From contig JAEWHE010000042.1 of NCBI GenBank assembly GCA_023387965.1, forward strand, positions 74,660-138,659: a DNA stretch of 64,000 nt. The letters are read 5' to 3'. The first letter of the stretch is position 1. Every line of letters begins with the position of its first letter. Positions 17,295-25,957 of this stretch are shown here, one piece after another. Under the pieces are notes generated by a model. It was not told where the DNA came from, searched no databases, and saw only the letters and a program-made list of their open reading frames with translations. This stretch comes from Bacteroidota bacterium (GTDB taxonomy: Bacteria; Bacteroidota; Bacteroidia; Flavobacteriales; Flavobacteriaceae). The position numbers and the translations under genes are program-made.

Positions 17295-18140
17295 TTAAAC
17301 CGCTTTTTCGAGTGTAAAAATGGTAATCTCCGGACGAACATTAAACCTTATTTGAAACGAATGTCCAACCGCACGGTTAATGTAAAGCATTCTGCCATCT
17401 TGCAAATCAATTTCGCCCTGAGAATATTTTTTATTTTTTACAGGTAAAATTGGTGCCGATAAAAACGGCGGTTTGCATTGTCCTCCATGCGTATGTCCGG
17501 CAAGAATCCAACCTTGATAACCATTCCAAACATCTAAATCGCAAACATCGGGATTGTGGCAAAGCACCAAATTAGCTTTGTCATGGTTTAAATTATTCAT
17601 CACTTTTTCCGGATTAAAATTCAAACCCCAAAAATCATCAAATCCTATAATGTTGAGACCGGAAACTTCCACTTCGTCATTTCGCAACATGTGAATACCA
17701 GCTTCGTTTAGTTGAGCCGTAATTTTATCGGCAACATCTTGTTCCGCCCAATTCTTTCCATAATCGTGATTTCCGAGAATGCCAAGAGTTGCGACCGTAC
17801 CTTTTACAGTATGTTCCAAAACTTTATCCAATTGCGAAAATTGCTCTTCATCTTCATAACTTACATAATCGCCAGTGTAAACTACAAAATCAGGATTGAG
17901 TTTTTGTGCTTTTTGGAAAGATTCTATGATGTAACTGTAGTCAAATCTATTACCGATGTGAACATCACTAATTTGCATCAAAGTTTTACCAACCAAATGA
18001 TTTGGCAAGTTAGCAATAGGCATTTTTTTGTGTACAAATTCTAGCCAAAAAGGTTCAATTTGCCAGGTATAAAAACCTGTAAAAATCCCTAAACCAACGG
18101 CTCCCCAAAATGTTCGTTTTATAAATTTTCGTCTGTTCAT
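17295..18140 (-). CDS. Membrane-anchored metallophosphoesterase (YkuE-like)
   Basis: A 281-residue calcineurin-like phosphoesterase. An N-terminal anchor (RRKFIKRTFWGAVGLGIFTG) resembles an uncleaved signal or Tat-like RR start. The metal ligands follow: SDVHIGNR (DxH), VYTGDYVS (GD), LGILGNHDYG (GNHD), LCHNPD (H) and LAGHTHGGQ (GHxH). The YkuE/YaeI group acts on phospholipid-type phosphates at the membrane surface, but the substrate here is unknown. It is a single gene; the tRNA-Pro gene lies upstream on the same strand. Confidence 0.9.
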   Translation of the reverse strand: MNRRKFIKRTFWGAVGLGIFTGFYTWQIEPFWLEFVHKKMPIANLPNHLVGKTLMQISDVHIGNRFDYSYIIESFQKAQKLNPDFVVYTGDYVSYEDEEQFSQLDKVLEHTVKGTVATLGILGNHDYGKNWAEQDVADKITAQLNEAGIHMLRNDEVEVSGLNIIGFDDFWGLNFNPEKVMNNLNHDKANLVLCHNPDVCDLDVWNGYQGWILAGHTHGGQCKPPFLSAPILPVKNKKYSQGEIDLQDGRMLYINRAVGHSFQIRFNVRPEITIFTLEKAV

Positions 18141-18275
18141 TATTGTAAATTGGCTTCGAAATAAAACTTCAAAGGTAACGAGAGTTTTAAATGTTTAGTA
18201 TCGAAAAGTACTTCTTTTGAGGAAATTTTGCGAAAGCGAAAAAAAAAAGAAAAAAAAATTTACTCCAGAAACCGC

Positions 18276-18306
18276 ACAAAAAAACCCGCAAATAAATTTG
18301 CGGGTC
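18276..18306 (-). terminator. Terminator of the tRNA-Pro transcript
   Basis: ACCCGCAAAT and ATTTGCGGGT form a perfect 10-bp stem with a 2-nt loop. On the minus strand they are followed by a T run, 24 nt past the 3' end of the tRNA. Confidence 0.8.
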
Positions 18307-18329
18307 TTCTGAGTAACAATTTAAAAAAG

Positions 18330-18404
18330 TCGGGGTGGCAGGATTCGAACCTGCGACCTCCTGGTCCCAAACCAGGCGCGATGACCGGGCTACGCTACAC
18401 CCCG
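18330..18404 (-). tRNA. tRNA-Pro (anticodon TGG)
   Basis: Read on the minus strand the gene starts CGGGGTG and ends CACCCCG plus discriminator A, so the 7-bp acceptor stem closes perfectly. The anticodon arm is CCTGG-TTTGGGA-CCAGG with anticodon TGG. The T arm is GCAGG-TTCGAATC-CTGC with the invariant TTCGA. The D arm contains AGCCCGGTCATCGC. The 3' CCA is not encoded. It is the only tRNA seen in the window. Confidence 0.97.
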
Positions 18405-18528
18405 AATTTGTGAGTGCAAATATACTTCTATTTTTATTATGTGCAAATTTTTTTTCGGAAATAACCATAGGCTATTTTTTTATAGTTAAAACTAATTTAT
18501 TCGGCTTTACTTTCAAGTTAGAAAACCT

Positions 18529-18536
18529 TATTTTTG
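18529..18536 (+). promoter_or_regulatory. Probable -7 element of trxB
   Basis: TATTTTTG matches TAnnTTTG and lies 25 nt before the ATG, leaving a short leader. A good TTG at -33 is not evident. Confidence 0.4.
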
Positions 18537-18561
18537 CTTACTTTTTAAAACAAACTTTACT

Positions 18562-19509
18562 ATGTCTGATACGATTGAAAAAATAAAATGCCTGATCATT
18601 GGTTCGGGTCCTGCGGGATATTCTGCTGCAATTTATGCCGCAAGAGCTGATATGAAACCTATCATGTACACCGGAATGGAACCTGGAGGACAATTGACTA
18701 CTACTACAGAAGTTGACAATTTCCCAGGTTATCCTGAAGGAATCGATGGTCCGACGATGATGCTTCAGTTACAGCAACAAGCGGAACGTTTTGGTACCGA
18801 AGTGAGAATTGGTATGGCAACTGCTGTAGAATTTTCTAAAGAAAAGGGTGGATTTCACAAAGTAATCATTGATGGAAATAAAGAAATTCACGCACAAACA
18901 GTAATCGTTTCTACAGGAGCGACAGCAAAATATTTAGGATTGCCAAGTGAACAAAAATTGCGTGGTGGCGGTGTTTCGGCATGTGCAGTTTGCGACGGAT
19001 TTTTTTACAAAGGTCAAGATGTAGCTATTGTTGGTGCCGGAGATACGGCTGCTGAAGAAGCAACTTATTTGGCAAATATTTGCAAAAGCGTGACAATGCT
19101 GGTAAGAAAAGATGCGATGAGAGCTTCGAAAGCCATGCAACATAGAGTGGAAAATACACCAAATTTAAAAGTTTTATTCAACACCGAAGTTGATGAAGTT
19201 TTAGGAGATCAAGTGGTTGAAGGCTTGCGAATGGTGAATAATGTTACGGGTGAAAAGGAAGAAATTGCAATCACCGGACTTTTTATTGCCATTGGTCATA
19301 AACCTAACACCGATATTTTTAAAGGTCAATTAGACATGGACGAAACCGGTTATTTGATTACCGCGGGGAAATCTACCAAGACTAATTTACCGGGTGTTTT
19401 TGCAGCTGGAGATGTTCAGGATAAAGAATACCGTCAAGCCATTACTGCGGCTGGAACAGGATGTATGGCGGCTTTAGATGCGGAGCGATACTTAGCAACT
19501 TTGGAGTAA
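18562..19509 (+). CDS. trxB: Thioredoxin-disulfide reductase
   Basis: A 315-residue flavoprotein that uses NADPH to reduce thioredoxin. FAD site GSGPAGYSAAIYAARA lies at 14-29. The redox-active CAVC is at residues 141-144 followed by DGFF. The NADPH site is VGAGDTAAEEA, and the second FAD contact is GVFAAGDVQD near the end. Length and all key residues fit low-molecular-weight bacterial TrxB. It is a single gene, with the tRNA-Pro divergently upstream. Thioredoxin itself is not in this window. Confidence 0.97.
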   Translation: MSDTIEKIKCLIIGSGPAGYSAAIYAARADMKPIMYTGMEPGGQLTTTTEVDNFPGYPEGIDGPTMMLQLQQQAERFGTEVRIGMATAVEFSKEKGGFHKVIIDGNKEIHAQTVIVSTGATAKYLGLPSEQKLRGGGVSACAVCDGFFYKGQDVAIVGAGDTAAEEATYLANICKSVTMLVRKDAMRASKAMQHRVENTPNLKVLFNTEVDEVLGDQVVEGLRMVNNVTGEKEEIAITGLFIAIGHKPNTDIFKGQLDMDETGYLITAGKSTKTNLPGVFAAGDVQDKEYRQAITAAGTGCMAALDAERYLATLE

Positions 19510-19783
19510 ATTTTTAAAAAAAATTAATTAAAGTTTGCTGAAAGATTTTTAGCGACTTTGGAGTAATTTATTCAAAATATTTAAATTAGTGAATTTGTGG
19601 CGAAGTTTTTAACCACGAATTCACTAATTTTTTGAATTAAAACTGTTAAAAATCATTGAAATCTGAGTGGCAAGTTTCTAGCCGCTGATTCGCTGATTTT
19701 TTTATAATTAAAAATCATTGAAGTCTGAGTTGAAATTTGCCAAACAAGCCTGCCGCAATTTTTAGGGCCTCTTTGCATCAACT
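19510..19783. repeat. Spacer with internal near-duplicate phrases
   Basis: No gene is visible. Phrases repeat within it: TTAAAAATCATTGAAATCTG versus TTAAAAATCATTGAAGTCTG, AGCGACTTTGGAGTAA echoing the end of trxB, and GAATTCACTAATTTTT beside GATTCGCTGATTTTTT. It is a low-constraint spacer made of short duplications. Confidence 0.55.
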
Positions 19784-20227
19784 TTAAGTATTCACGTCCA
19801 AATCCTCAATATAATCCCGATACTCATAAAAAAACCGTTCAAAAGCATCCATATTTTCGTAGAAAAAATCGAAAATTTCTGGCCAAGTGTTGCGGTTCAT
19901 TAAGCTGATTCCGGTTTTTTCAACCCACACTTTGCTGATGACTTTTCCGGTTTCTAAGTGAAAATTTCGCTCGAAAATTGCATCGGGAAGAAATTCATCT
20001 AACAAAATCTGCTTCAGGGACTCTAATTTCTCGAAGTAGATTTTTCTTTTGTTTTGGTCTTTCGGTTCAATGTCAATCATCACTTGCGCTTTTTTATTAT
20101 CGACATAAAACTTAAAGGAAAAATCCTTGATTTTCGTATCGTACAAAAGCCATTTTCGTGGATATTCTTCGGCAAATTGTATCCAGAATTCTTTTTTGAT
20201 GATTTGTGCTTCGGCTTTGCTGTACAT
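19784..20227 (-). CDS. DUF4268 domain protein
   Basis: A 147-residue soluble protein that looks entirely like DUF4268: KAEAQIIKKEFWIQFAEEYP at the start, KWLLYDTKIKDFSFKFYVDN, then repeated aromatic/acidic helices (EIFDFFYENMDAFERFFYEY). DUF4268 often occurs as the C-terminal domain of DNA-associated proteins or alone, and its biochemical role is not established. It is a single gene, divergent from the Nudix gene with 48 bp between the starts, so the two probably share a control region. Confidence 0.8.
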   Translation of the reverse strand: MYSKAEAQIIKKEFWIQFAEEYPRKWLLYDTKIKDFSFKFYVDNKKAQVMIDIEPKDQNKRKIYFEKLESLKQILLDEFLPDAIFERNFHLETGKVISKVWVEKTGISLMNRNTWPEIFDFFYENMDAFERFFYEYRDYIEDLDVNT

Positions 20228-20275
20228 GATTTTATGAATTTTATTTGGTATCTTTAAGTTACAAAAAATACCAAA

Positions 20276-20914
20276 ATGAAATATTCTGAGTTTGTAAAAT
20301 TTCTCCCAAAAATAATAAATCTATCCTTACCCGGTTTTGAAGCCCACGCCAAAATGGCTCCTCTGGACCGAATTGCCACTCTCAAACAGCCGATTTTTCC
20401 AGAAAACTCTAAAAAAGCAGCAGTGATGATGCTTTTTTATCCCAAAAATAATGACGTTTTTTTAGCTTTAATTTTACGCAATTCATACAAAGGCGTGCAT
20501 TCGTCCCAAATTGCGTTTCCCGGCGGAAAAGTGGAAGTTTCGGATGCTGATTTAAAACAAACGGCTTTGCGGGAAACTTTTGAAGAAATTGGTATTGACA
20601 ATAATTCCATTGAGGTGATTCGTCAATTTTCGGAAATATTTATTCCGCCAAGTAATTTTGTGGTAACACCTTTTTTGGGTTTGTCACATTCCGAAATTAT
20701 TTTTAATCCAAGCGAACGTGAAGTTGCCGGCATGATTGAAGTTTCTATTGATGAAATTTTAGATGATGCGAATGTTTCCGCAGTATCACTAACCACTTCT
20801 TACGCCGAAAATTGGGAAGTTCCCGCTTTTAAATTTGGCGAATTTGTGGTTTGGGGTGCGACCGCCATGATGCTCAACGAACTTAAAGAAGTCATAAAAA
20901 CTGCGTTAAAATAA
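20276..20914 (+). CDS. Nudix hydrolase, CoA pyrophosphatase (NudL/YeaB) type
   Basis: A 212-residue hydrolase with a complete Nudix box at about 83-107 (GGKVEVSDADLKQTALRETF then EEIGI). The SSQIAFPGGK stretch directly before it is the UPF0035/CoA-pyrophosphatase signature (usually SGQIAFPGG). Such enzymes cleave CoA and its derivatives to phosphopantetheine and 3',5'-ADP. The first ~50 residues (LPGFEAHAKMAPL) are also as in this subgroup. It is followed after 43 bp by the acyltransferase gene on the same strand. Confidence 0.9.
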   Translation: MKYSEFVKFLPKIINLSLPGFEAHAKMAPLDRIATLKQPIFPENSKKAAVMMLFYPKNNDVFLALILRNSYKGVHSSQIAFPGGKVEVSDADLKQTALRETFEEIGIDNNSIEVIRQFSEIFIPPSNFVVTPFLGLSHSEIIFNPSEREVAGMIEVSIDEILDDANVSAVSLTTSYAENWEVPAFKFGEFVVWGATAMMLNELKEVIKTALK

Positions 20915-20925
20915 GGTTGATTTCG

Positions 20926-20933
20926 TAAATTTG
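20926..20933 (+). promoter_or_regulatory. Possible -7 element of the acyltransferase gene
   Basis: TAAATTTG matches TAnnTTTG 24 nt before the ATG at 20958. Without a spaced TTG the call is weak; cotranscription with the Nudix gene is equally likely. Confidence 0.3.
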
Positions 20934-20957
20934 CCGTTCTAAAATTTAAAATAAAAC

Positions 20958-21773
20958 ATGGGATTGTTTAAAAGAAATCCTTTCGGACATATACTTTTCT
21001 TAAAAAAATGGCTCATCAGGTTTTTCGGAATGCTCACGCACAGAAGATACCGTGGCTTTAACGAACTCCAAATCGAAGGTTCGGAAATTATCAGAAATTT
21101 ACCCGAAAAAAACGTACTTTTTATTTCTAACCACCAAACGTATTTTGCGGATGTTGTGGCTATGTTTCATGTTTTTAACGCAGCATTAAAAGGCAGAGAA
21201 GATAGTATCAAAAACATTGGTTACATCTGGAATCCCAAATTAAATATTTATTACGTTGCCGCAAAAGAAACCATGAAAGAAGGTTTGCTACCGCGAATTC
21301 TCTCTTATGCAGGAGCTATAACTGTTGAAAGAACTTGGCGTTCCAAAGGAAAAGATGTGCAACGCGAAGTAAATTTAAACGATACCGAAAACATAAAAAT
21401 TGCGCTCGAAGACGGTTGGGTAATTACTTTTCCACAAGGGACAACACGTTCGTTTAAACCTGTGAGAAAAGGAACGGCTCATATCATTAAGCAACACAAA
21501 CCGATTGTGGTTCCCATTGTAATCGATGGTTTCCGAAGATCGTTTGATAGAAAAGGACTTCGGTTAAAGAAAAAAGGAATTCTCCAATCGTTTATCATTA
21601 AAGAACCTTTGCAAATTGATTACGAAAATAATTCTGTTGAAGAAATCGTGGAAATGGTAGAATTTGCCATTGAGCAACATTCCTCGTTTCTAAAAGTGTT
21701 GCCGCCGGAAATGCAGGAAGAAGTTTTAAAAACCGAAGAAGAACTCAACAAAAAACGCCGTTGGGAATACTAA
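20958..21773 (+). CDS. 1-acyl-glycerol-3-phosphate acyltransferase family protein (PlsC-like)
   Basis: A 271-residue membrane-associated acyltransferase of the PlsC/LPLAT superfamily, expected to add a fatty acyl chain to a lysophospholipid or related acceptor. Block I reads FISNHQTYFADV near 55-66. The His and Asp are separated by five residues instead of the canonical four (HX4D). Block III reads FPQGTTRSF near 158-166 instead of FPEGTR. These changes sit exactly at the catalytic and phosphate-binding sites, so substrate or activity may differ from PlsC. The C terminus is basic (NKKRRWEY). A bidirectional terminator follows directly. Confidence 0.85.
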   Translation: MGLFKRNPFGHILFLKKWLIRFFGMLTHRRYRGFNELQIEGSEIIRNLPEKNVLFISNHQTYFADVVAMFHVFNAALKGREDSIKNIGYIWNPKLNIYYVAAKETMKEGLLPRILSYAGAITVERTWRSKGKDVQREVNLNDTENIKIALEDGWVITFPQGTTRSFKPVRKGTAHIIKQHKPIVVPIVIDGFRRSFDRKGLRLKKKGILQSFIIKEPLQIDYENNSVEEIVEMVEFAIEQHSSFLKVLPPEMQEEVLKTEEELNKKRRWEY

Positions 21774-21774
21774 T

Positions 21775-21808
21775 AAAAAAATCCGCAGTTGCGGATTTTC
21801 TTTTTTAT
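21775..21808. terminator. Bidirectional terminator
   Basis: AAAATCCGCA-GTT-GCGGATTTT with A and T runs on either side separates the convergent acyltransferase and membrane-protein genes. It overlaps the last codons of the minus-strand gene. Confidence 0.85.
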
Positions 21809-22446
21809 AACTCAATTTTTTTAAGCTCTTGATAATTTTTATACAATTTACGTAGTAAAAATCCGTAAACCAGTCGGTAAAATAACCAAAACAGTCCAAA
21901 CATTGCGGCAAACATGACTAAAAATAAAACCGCAGTCACGATCCAAATAAGCGTTGAATTATCGTGTTGAGAAATTTGGTTAAACGTTTCAATCATTTTC
22001 GGGTCATACAAACAACTACAAACCAGCACTAACGCAAAAATAAAAACAAACATCGTCAGGTTGTAGTAAATGTAATATTGCACCGTTTTGCGCGATTTTA
22101 AAATACTTTGCATCAAATTTTTAGCCGAATCCGTTACCGAAATCGCTCTAAAATTTTTGTAGAAAAAATAAATAAAACCAATTACAACCGCGTAATTCAT
22201 GTACGTCAAAACGTTCATAACAGTAAGAATATGCATCATTTCTAACCGCTGAACATAGTTTTCGTCCGAAACCACAAGTCCTAAAACAGTTAAAATCACA
22301 AACTCAATCATGCTAATGACCAAAATCCACTTCACCACAGACGACGAACTTTTGTGGATCATTTTATAAATGTCCAACTCCGAAATTTGGCGAAAACTAC
22401 TCTCGCTACGTTTCCAGTCCTTCTTTAATAAATCTAACTCTTCCAT
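21805..22446 (-). CDS. Four-helix membrane protein linked to a sigma factor gene
   Basis: A 213-residue protein with a cytoplasmic N-terminal segment (EELDLLKKDWKRSESSFRQI) and about four membrane helices, around residues 40-60, 82-98, 121-142 and 163-190. It starts 12 bp downstream of the ECF-type sigma gene on the same strand, so they form an operon. By position and topology it may act as an anti-sigma factor or a sensor for that sigma factor, but no anti-sigma domain is recognisable. The DLLKKDWK-type N terminus is common in flavobacterial proteins that follow such sigma genes. Confidence 0.75.
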   Translation of the reverse strand: MEELDLLKKDWKRSESSFRQISELDIYKMIHKSSSSVVKWILVISMIEFVILTVLGLVVSDENYVQRLEMMHILTVMNVLTYMNYAVVIGFIYFFYKNFRAISVTDSAKNLMQSILKSRKTVQYYIYYNLTMFVFIFALVLVCSCLYDPKMIETFNQISQHDNSTLIWIVTAVLFLVMFAAMFGLFWLFYRLVYGFLLRKLYKNYQELKKIEL

Positions 22447-22458
22447 ATTTCATTGCCC

Positions 22459-22953
22459 TTACGGGTTCAATATTTTTTTTAATTTTCCCTTAATCCTGTT
22501 CATTTTCACTCGAGCATTCACTTCGCTAATCCCCAAAGTTTCCGCAATTTCCTCATAATCCTTATCTTCCAAGTACATAAAAACCAGCGCTTTTTCAATG
22601 TCATTTAATTGATAAACAGCCTTGTACAACAATTTAATTTGTTCCTCCTCCTCATAATCATACTCTTCCTGCTTCACAAAATGTTTCGCCGTGTCAAACT
22701 CCATCGTGCTAACCGTTCGCGTACTTTTTCGATACAACGTAATCGCCGTATTCAACGCCACACGATAAGCCCAAGTCGAAAATTTTGCATCACCACGAAA
22801 CTTCGGAAAAGCCTTCCACAACTGAATTGTAATCTCCTGAAACAGATCATTATGGGCGTCTTCCCCCGAAGTATAAAGTCGGCAAATCTTATGGATAATA
22901 TTCTGATTATCCTTCAATTGCTTCACAAAAGACTGTTCTAAACTCTGTTCCAT
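22459..22953 (-). CDS. RNA polymerase ECF-type sigma factor
   Basis: A 164-residue group 4 sigma factor. Region 2 is NDLFQEITIQLWKAFPKFRG followed by FSTWAYRVALNTAI, and region 4 is EDKDYEEIAETLGISEVNAR plus VKMNRIKGKLK. It would direct RNA polymerase to a specific promoter set. I chose the ATG at 22953 (MEQSLEQSFVKQL): family members start here and a promoter lies just upstream at 22988-23019. The longer in-frame form reaching 23031 would span that promoter. The membrane protein gene follows 12 bp later. Regulon not deducible from this window. Confidence 0.9.
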   Translation of the reverse strand: MEQSLEQSFVKQLKDNQNIIHKICRLYTSGEDAHNDLFQEITIQLWKAFPKFRGDAKFSTWAYRVALNTAITLYRKSTRTVSTMEFDTAKHFVKQEEYDYEEEEQIKLLYKAVYQLNDIEKALVFMYLEDKDYEEIAETLGISEVNARVKMNRIKGKLKKILNP

Positions 22954-22987
22954 TACCACATTAGTTAACCAATTTTTCAAAACGTTA

Positions 22988-23019
22988 CAAATTACATCAA
23001 AATTTTTTTCAGAAGCCAA
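22988..23019 (-). promoter_or_regulatory. Promoter of the sigma/membrane protein operon
   Basis: On the minus strand TTG (23019-23017) is followed after 22 nt by TAATTTG (22994-22988), close to TAnnTTTG. It supports the translation start at 22953. Confidence 0.4.
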
Positions 23020-23038
23020 TCGCTTAGACATTTTTTTA

Positions 23039-23180
23039 TCCCGAAGCTTCGGGACATTTTCCCGCTTTCCGCTTCAATCTTTTTATCAATTACCTTGGTT
23101 TTCAACCCAAGGCAATCGACAAAAAGGATTTGCGCTTCAATCGGGGCTATTAAGCAATCTTTTGGCTTTTTTTTAAACGC
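23039..23180 (-). repeat. Dispersed hairpin element, copy C
   Basis: Read on the minus strand: TAGCCCCGATTGAAGCGC, then a hairpin with 20-nt arms (plus-strand positions 23107-23126 and 23079-23098), then GATTGAAGCGGAAAGCGGGA and TCCCGAAGCTTCGGGA. The arms differ from perfect pairing at three positions, and all three are G-U pairs when the minus strand is the RNA. This is the best-preserved copy. It fills most of the spacer between the sigma gene and the NDH-2-like gene. The remaining spacer (23,181-23,444) is A/T-rich with nothing else recognisable. Confidence 0.8.
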
Positions 23181-23444
23181 CAGTCACCAAACTTTGTCGA
23201 AAAAACTTTTGTACATTGCATCTACAAAACACAAAACTAAAAGACTTTTATGAATTTATATGCCTTATATGGTAATCAAGAAAATAAATATACTTGTCGA
23301 TTTTTTTTTGACAAGATATTTTTTACCATAATAAAACCTATATGCTTAATAAGAATCAAACTTAATGTTTAAAAATCCACACGAATGCTAGAAATTTTTG
23401 AATCATTCAATTTTAAATCATTAAATCTTTCAATCCAAAAACAA

Positions 23445-24749
23445 ATGAACATCCCTAACAGTAAACTCCCAAGAATTATCATCATCGGTGGCGGCTTCGC
23501 CGGAATTGCTTTAGCAAAAAAATTAAAACGCCAACCCGCTCAAGTTGTACTGTTAGACAAACACAATTATCACACATTTCAACCGCTTTTGTACCAAGTA
23601 GCAACTGGTGGTTTAGAAGCAGGTTCCATCGCATATCCCATAAGAAAAGTAATTCACCACCACAAAAATTTTTATTTCCGTTTGTGTCACGTCAATGAAA
23701 TCGACACACAGAATAAGAAAATAATCGCCGATATTGGCGAACTCACGTACGATTATCTCGTGATTGCCACAGGTTCTAAAACCAATTATTTTGGCAACAA
23801 AGAAATCGAACGAAACAGCATTGCCATGAAAACCATTCCGCAATCGCTCAACATTCGCAGTTTAATTCTCGAAAATTTCGAACAAGCAACACTTTGTACA
23901 GATGAACATGAAAGAAACGCACTCATCAATTTTGTGTTAGTTGGTGGCGGACCAACGGGAGTCGAGCTTGCCGGAGCTTTAGCTGAGATGAAAAATGCCA
24001 TTCTCCAAAAAGATTATCCTGATCTCGACATCAGCAAAATGCAAATCAACCTCATTCAAAGTGGCGATAGAATCCTCAACACCATGAGCGAAAAATCGTC
24101 AGCTGCTGCCGAAAAATATTTAATTAATTTAGGCATAAACGTTCTCAAAAACGTACGAGTTACCAGTTATGACGGTCGAAATATTACTACCAACACTTCT
24201 CTTTCGCTCGAAACCGCCACATTAATTTGGACAGCCGGAGTTCAAGGAGCAACCGTTAATGGATTGCCAGCTTCTGCCTTAATCGAAAAAGTGGAACGCA
24301 TCAAAGTCAATCATTTCAACCAAGTTTTAGGCTTCGAAAATATTTTTGCCTTGGGCGATATTGCTTCCATGACCACCGAAGATTTTCCGCAAGGTCATCC
24401 GCAAATGGCGCAACCTGCCATTCAGCAAGGAAAACATTTAGGCGAAAATTTAGAAAGATTATTAAAAAACCAAGCCATGAAACCTTTCACTTACAATGAC
24501 AAAGGTTCGATGGCAACAATTGGCAGAAACAAAGCCGTTGTCGATTTGCCTAAATACCATTTTCATGGTGTTTTTGCCTGGTTTGTCTGGATGTTTGTAC
24601 ACCTTTTTTCGTTAATTGGATTCAAGAACAAAGCCGTTGTGTTCCTCAATTGGCTATACAATTACATTCGTTTCGATCGCGAAGGAAGATTGATTATTCG
24701 TCCGTACAAAAAGAAAAATTTTACCAGTTTTACTTTTGATGAGATTTGA
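23445..24749 (+). CDS. FAD-dependent NADH dehydrogenase, type II (NDH-2) family
   Basis: A 434-residue flavoprotein of the NDH-2 family, which passes electrons from NADH to quinone without pumping protons. FAD site RIIIIGGGFAGIALAKKL lies near residues 9-26. The NADH site is LVGGGPTGVELAGALAEM, the second FAD contact IFALGDIASM, and the AQPAIQQGKHLGENL quinone-side segment is typical. A hydrophobic C-terminal patch (FHGVFAWFVWMFVHLFSLIG) would hold it on the membrane. I chose ATG 23445 (MNIPNSKLPRI), because the upstream in-frame residues are low-complexity leader. Confidence 0.93.
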   Translation: MNIPNSKLPRIIIIGGGFAGIALAKKLKRQPAQVVLLDKHNYHTFQPLLYQVATGGLEAGSIAYPIRKVIHHHKNFYFRLCHVNEIDTQNKKIIADIGELTYDYLVIATGSKTNYFGNKEIERNSIAMKTIPQSLNIRSLILENFEQATLCTDEHERNALINFVLVGGGPTGVELAGALAEMKNAILQKDYPDLDISKMQINLIQSGDRILNTMSEKSSAAAEKYLINLGINVLKNVRVTSYDGRNITTNTSLSLETATLIWTAGVQGATVNGLPASALIEKVERIKVNHFNQVLGFENIFALGDIASMTTEDFPQGHPQMAQPAIQQGKHLGENLERLLKNQAMKPFTYNDKGSMATIGRNKAVVDLPKYHFHGVFAWFVWMFVHLFSLIGFKNKAVVFLNWLYNYIRFDREGRLIIRPYKKKNFTSFTFDEI

Positions 24750-24811
24750 TTAACATGTTATAGATTAGACATTAGGCAGAAGTTTATAATTAAAAGACTT
24801 TTGCCTTTTGC

Positions 24812-25897
24812 CTATTCAACTCTTTCTTTTCCTTTATAATACCCCATCATCAATCCTACAAATTTGTTATAACTTTCTAATCCGTCTTTTTGCTGATTGG
24901 CTTTTAAAAATTTATCGTAAAAAAAGTGAAAAAAGGTATCAATCGGCGTTTGGTAATTATCCCAAAAATCGCGTGTTTCCTGAAAGTTTTTTAAAATTCC
25001 CGGATTGATTAGTGGCAAAAATTCTTCACTTTTTCCTTCTCCAAATCGTTCCAAATTTGCCAAACAATACTTTAAAGCATACGAATAACCTGAGTATCGA
25101 AAGTAAATATTTTCGTTTTCAATCGAAGCCAAAAAGCCTATAAAATTCGCCTCACTTTCTGAAGCATAACCCAATTGATGCGCCATTTCGTGAGTAGAAG
25201 TAGTGGGGAAATTATATTTTGGAATTTTATAATTCACCTGAGCTTCATTGGTAAAAGGATTCAAATAACCGCCAAAACCCATATAAGTCAACGGTAAACT
25301 CACCAGAGAATTTTTCACGCTCGGAATTTTATATTTAAAGTAAGAATATTGTTGCGATAAATTTTTATAACCACTAATCGATTGCTCATAAATCATTTTT
25401 TCCGTAATAGGATTTTCGATCTTTTGCAAACTATCGGTTGTAATTTTTAAGTGAATTTCATTGGTTTTGTCGATCAATTTTTTGGTAAAAGCCATTAATT
25501 CTGCTTCGGTGTATTCTTTGTCTAATTGCATTTTTTCAAACAATGGCAATCGGTAATAATTCATTCCCCAGAGCAAATGAAACAAAAAATATATAACTGA
25601 AATACAACTTGTTAACTTCAAAAAAAATGATTTCCAATATAATTTCCAAGCGGTTTTACTGAAAATATTTTTTCTGTTTTTAAAAATGTATTTTATTGCT
25701 AAAACAATTAAAATCAGGTAAATAACATCGCCAATTGAAAAAGGAATTTTGCCAAAAAAAGTGCGGGAAATTTTTGAAATCCACAAATAAATTCCGTTGC
25801 TGTAATAAGTTTCAATTGCTTCGGGAAACTGTGCTAAAACTTTCACCAAAATTATTTGAATGACTAAAAAAATCGGTAAAATGTATTTGCGTTGCAT
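24812..25897 (-). CDS. DUF3810 family membrane protein with HExxH motif
   Basis: A 361-residue protein with three N-terminal membrane segments (about 5-22, 55-71 and 94-112) and an extracytoplasmic or cytoplasmic domain. Residues 232-250 read TTSTHEMAHQLGYASESEAN: HEMAH is a zincin HExxH, and the following E-S-E could supply the third ligand. DUF3810 is a Firmicutes/Bacteroidetes family thought to be a membrane metallopeptidase, but its substrate is unknown. It is a single gene, divergent from the ferredoxin-fold gene with 60 bp between starts. Confidence 0.85.
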   Translation of the reverse strand: MQRKYILPIFLVIQIILVKVLAQFPEAIETYYSNGIYLWISKISRTFFGKIPFSIGDVIYLILIVLAIKYIFKNRKNIFSKTAWKLYWKSFFLKLTSCISVIYFLFHLLWGMNYYRLPLFEKMQLDKEYTEAELMAFTKKLIDKTNEIHLKITTDSLQKIENPITEKMIYEQSISGYKNLSQQYSYFKYKIPSVKNSLVSLPLTYMGFGGYLNPFTNEAQVNYKIPKYNFPTTSTHEMAHQLGYASESEANFIGFLASIENENIYFRYSGYSYALKYCLANLERFGEGKSEEFLPLINPGILKNFQETRDFWDNYQTPIDTFFHFFYDKFLKANQQKDGLESYNKFVGLMMGYYKGKERVE

Positions 25898-25957
25898 TGT
25901 TTTTGAGATAAAGAATAAATACTATCTGCTCAATCGTCTTGTATTTTGTAACTTTGT

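Noticed and set aside
18187..18468. A 93-codon minus-strand open frame across the tRNA-Pro gene
   Set aside because: It runs through the tRNA, so it cannot be a protein gene.
23385..23444. The longer N terminus of the NDH-2-like protein
   Set aside because: The upstream 20 residues (MLEIFESFNFKSLNLSIQKQ) come from A/T-rich repeat-like leader and precede the conserved start.
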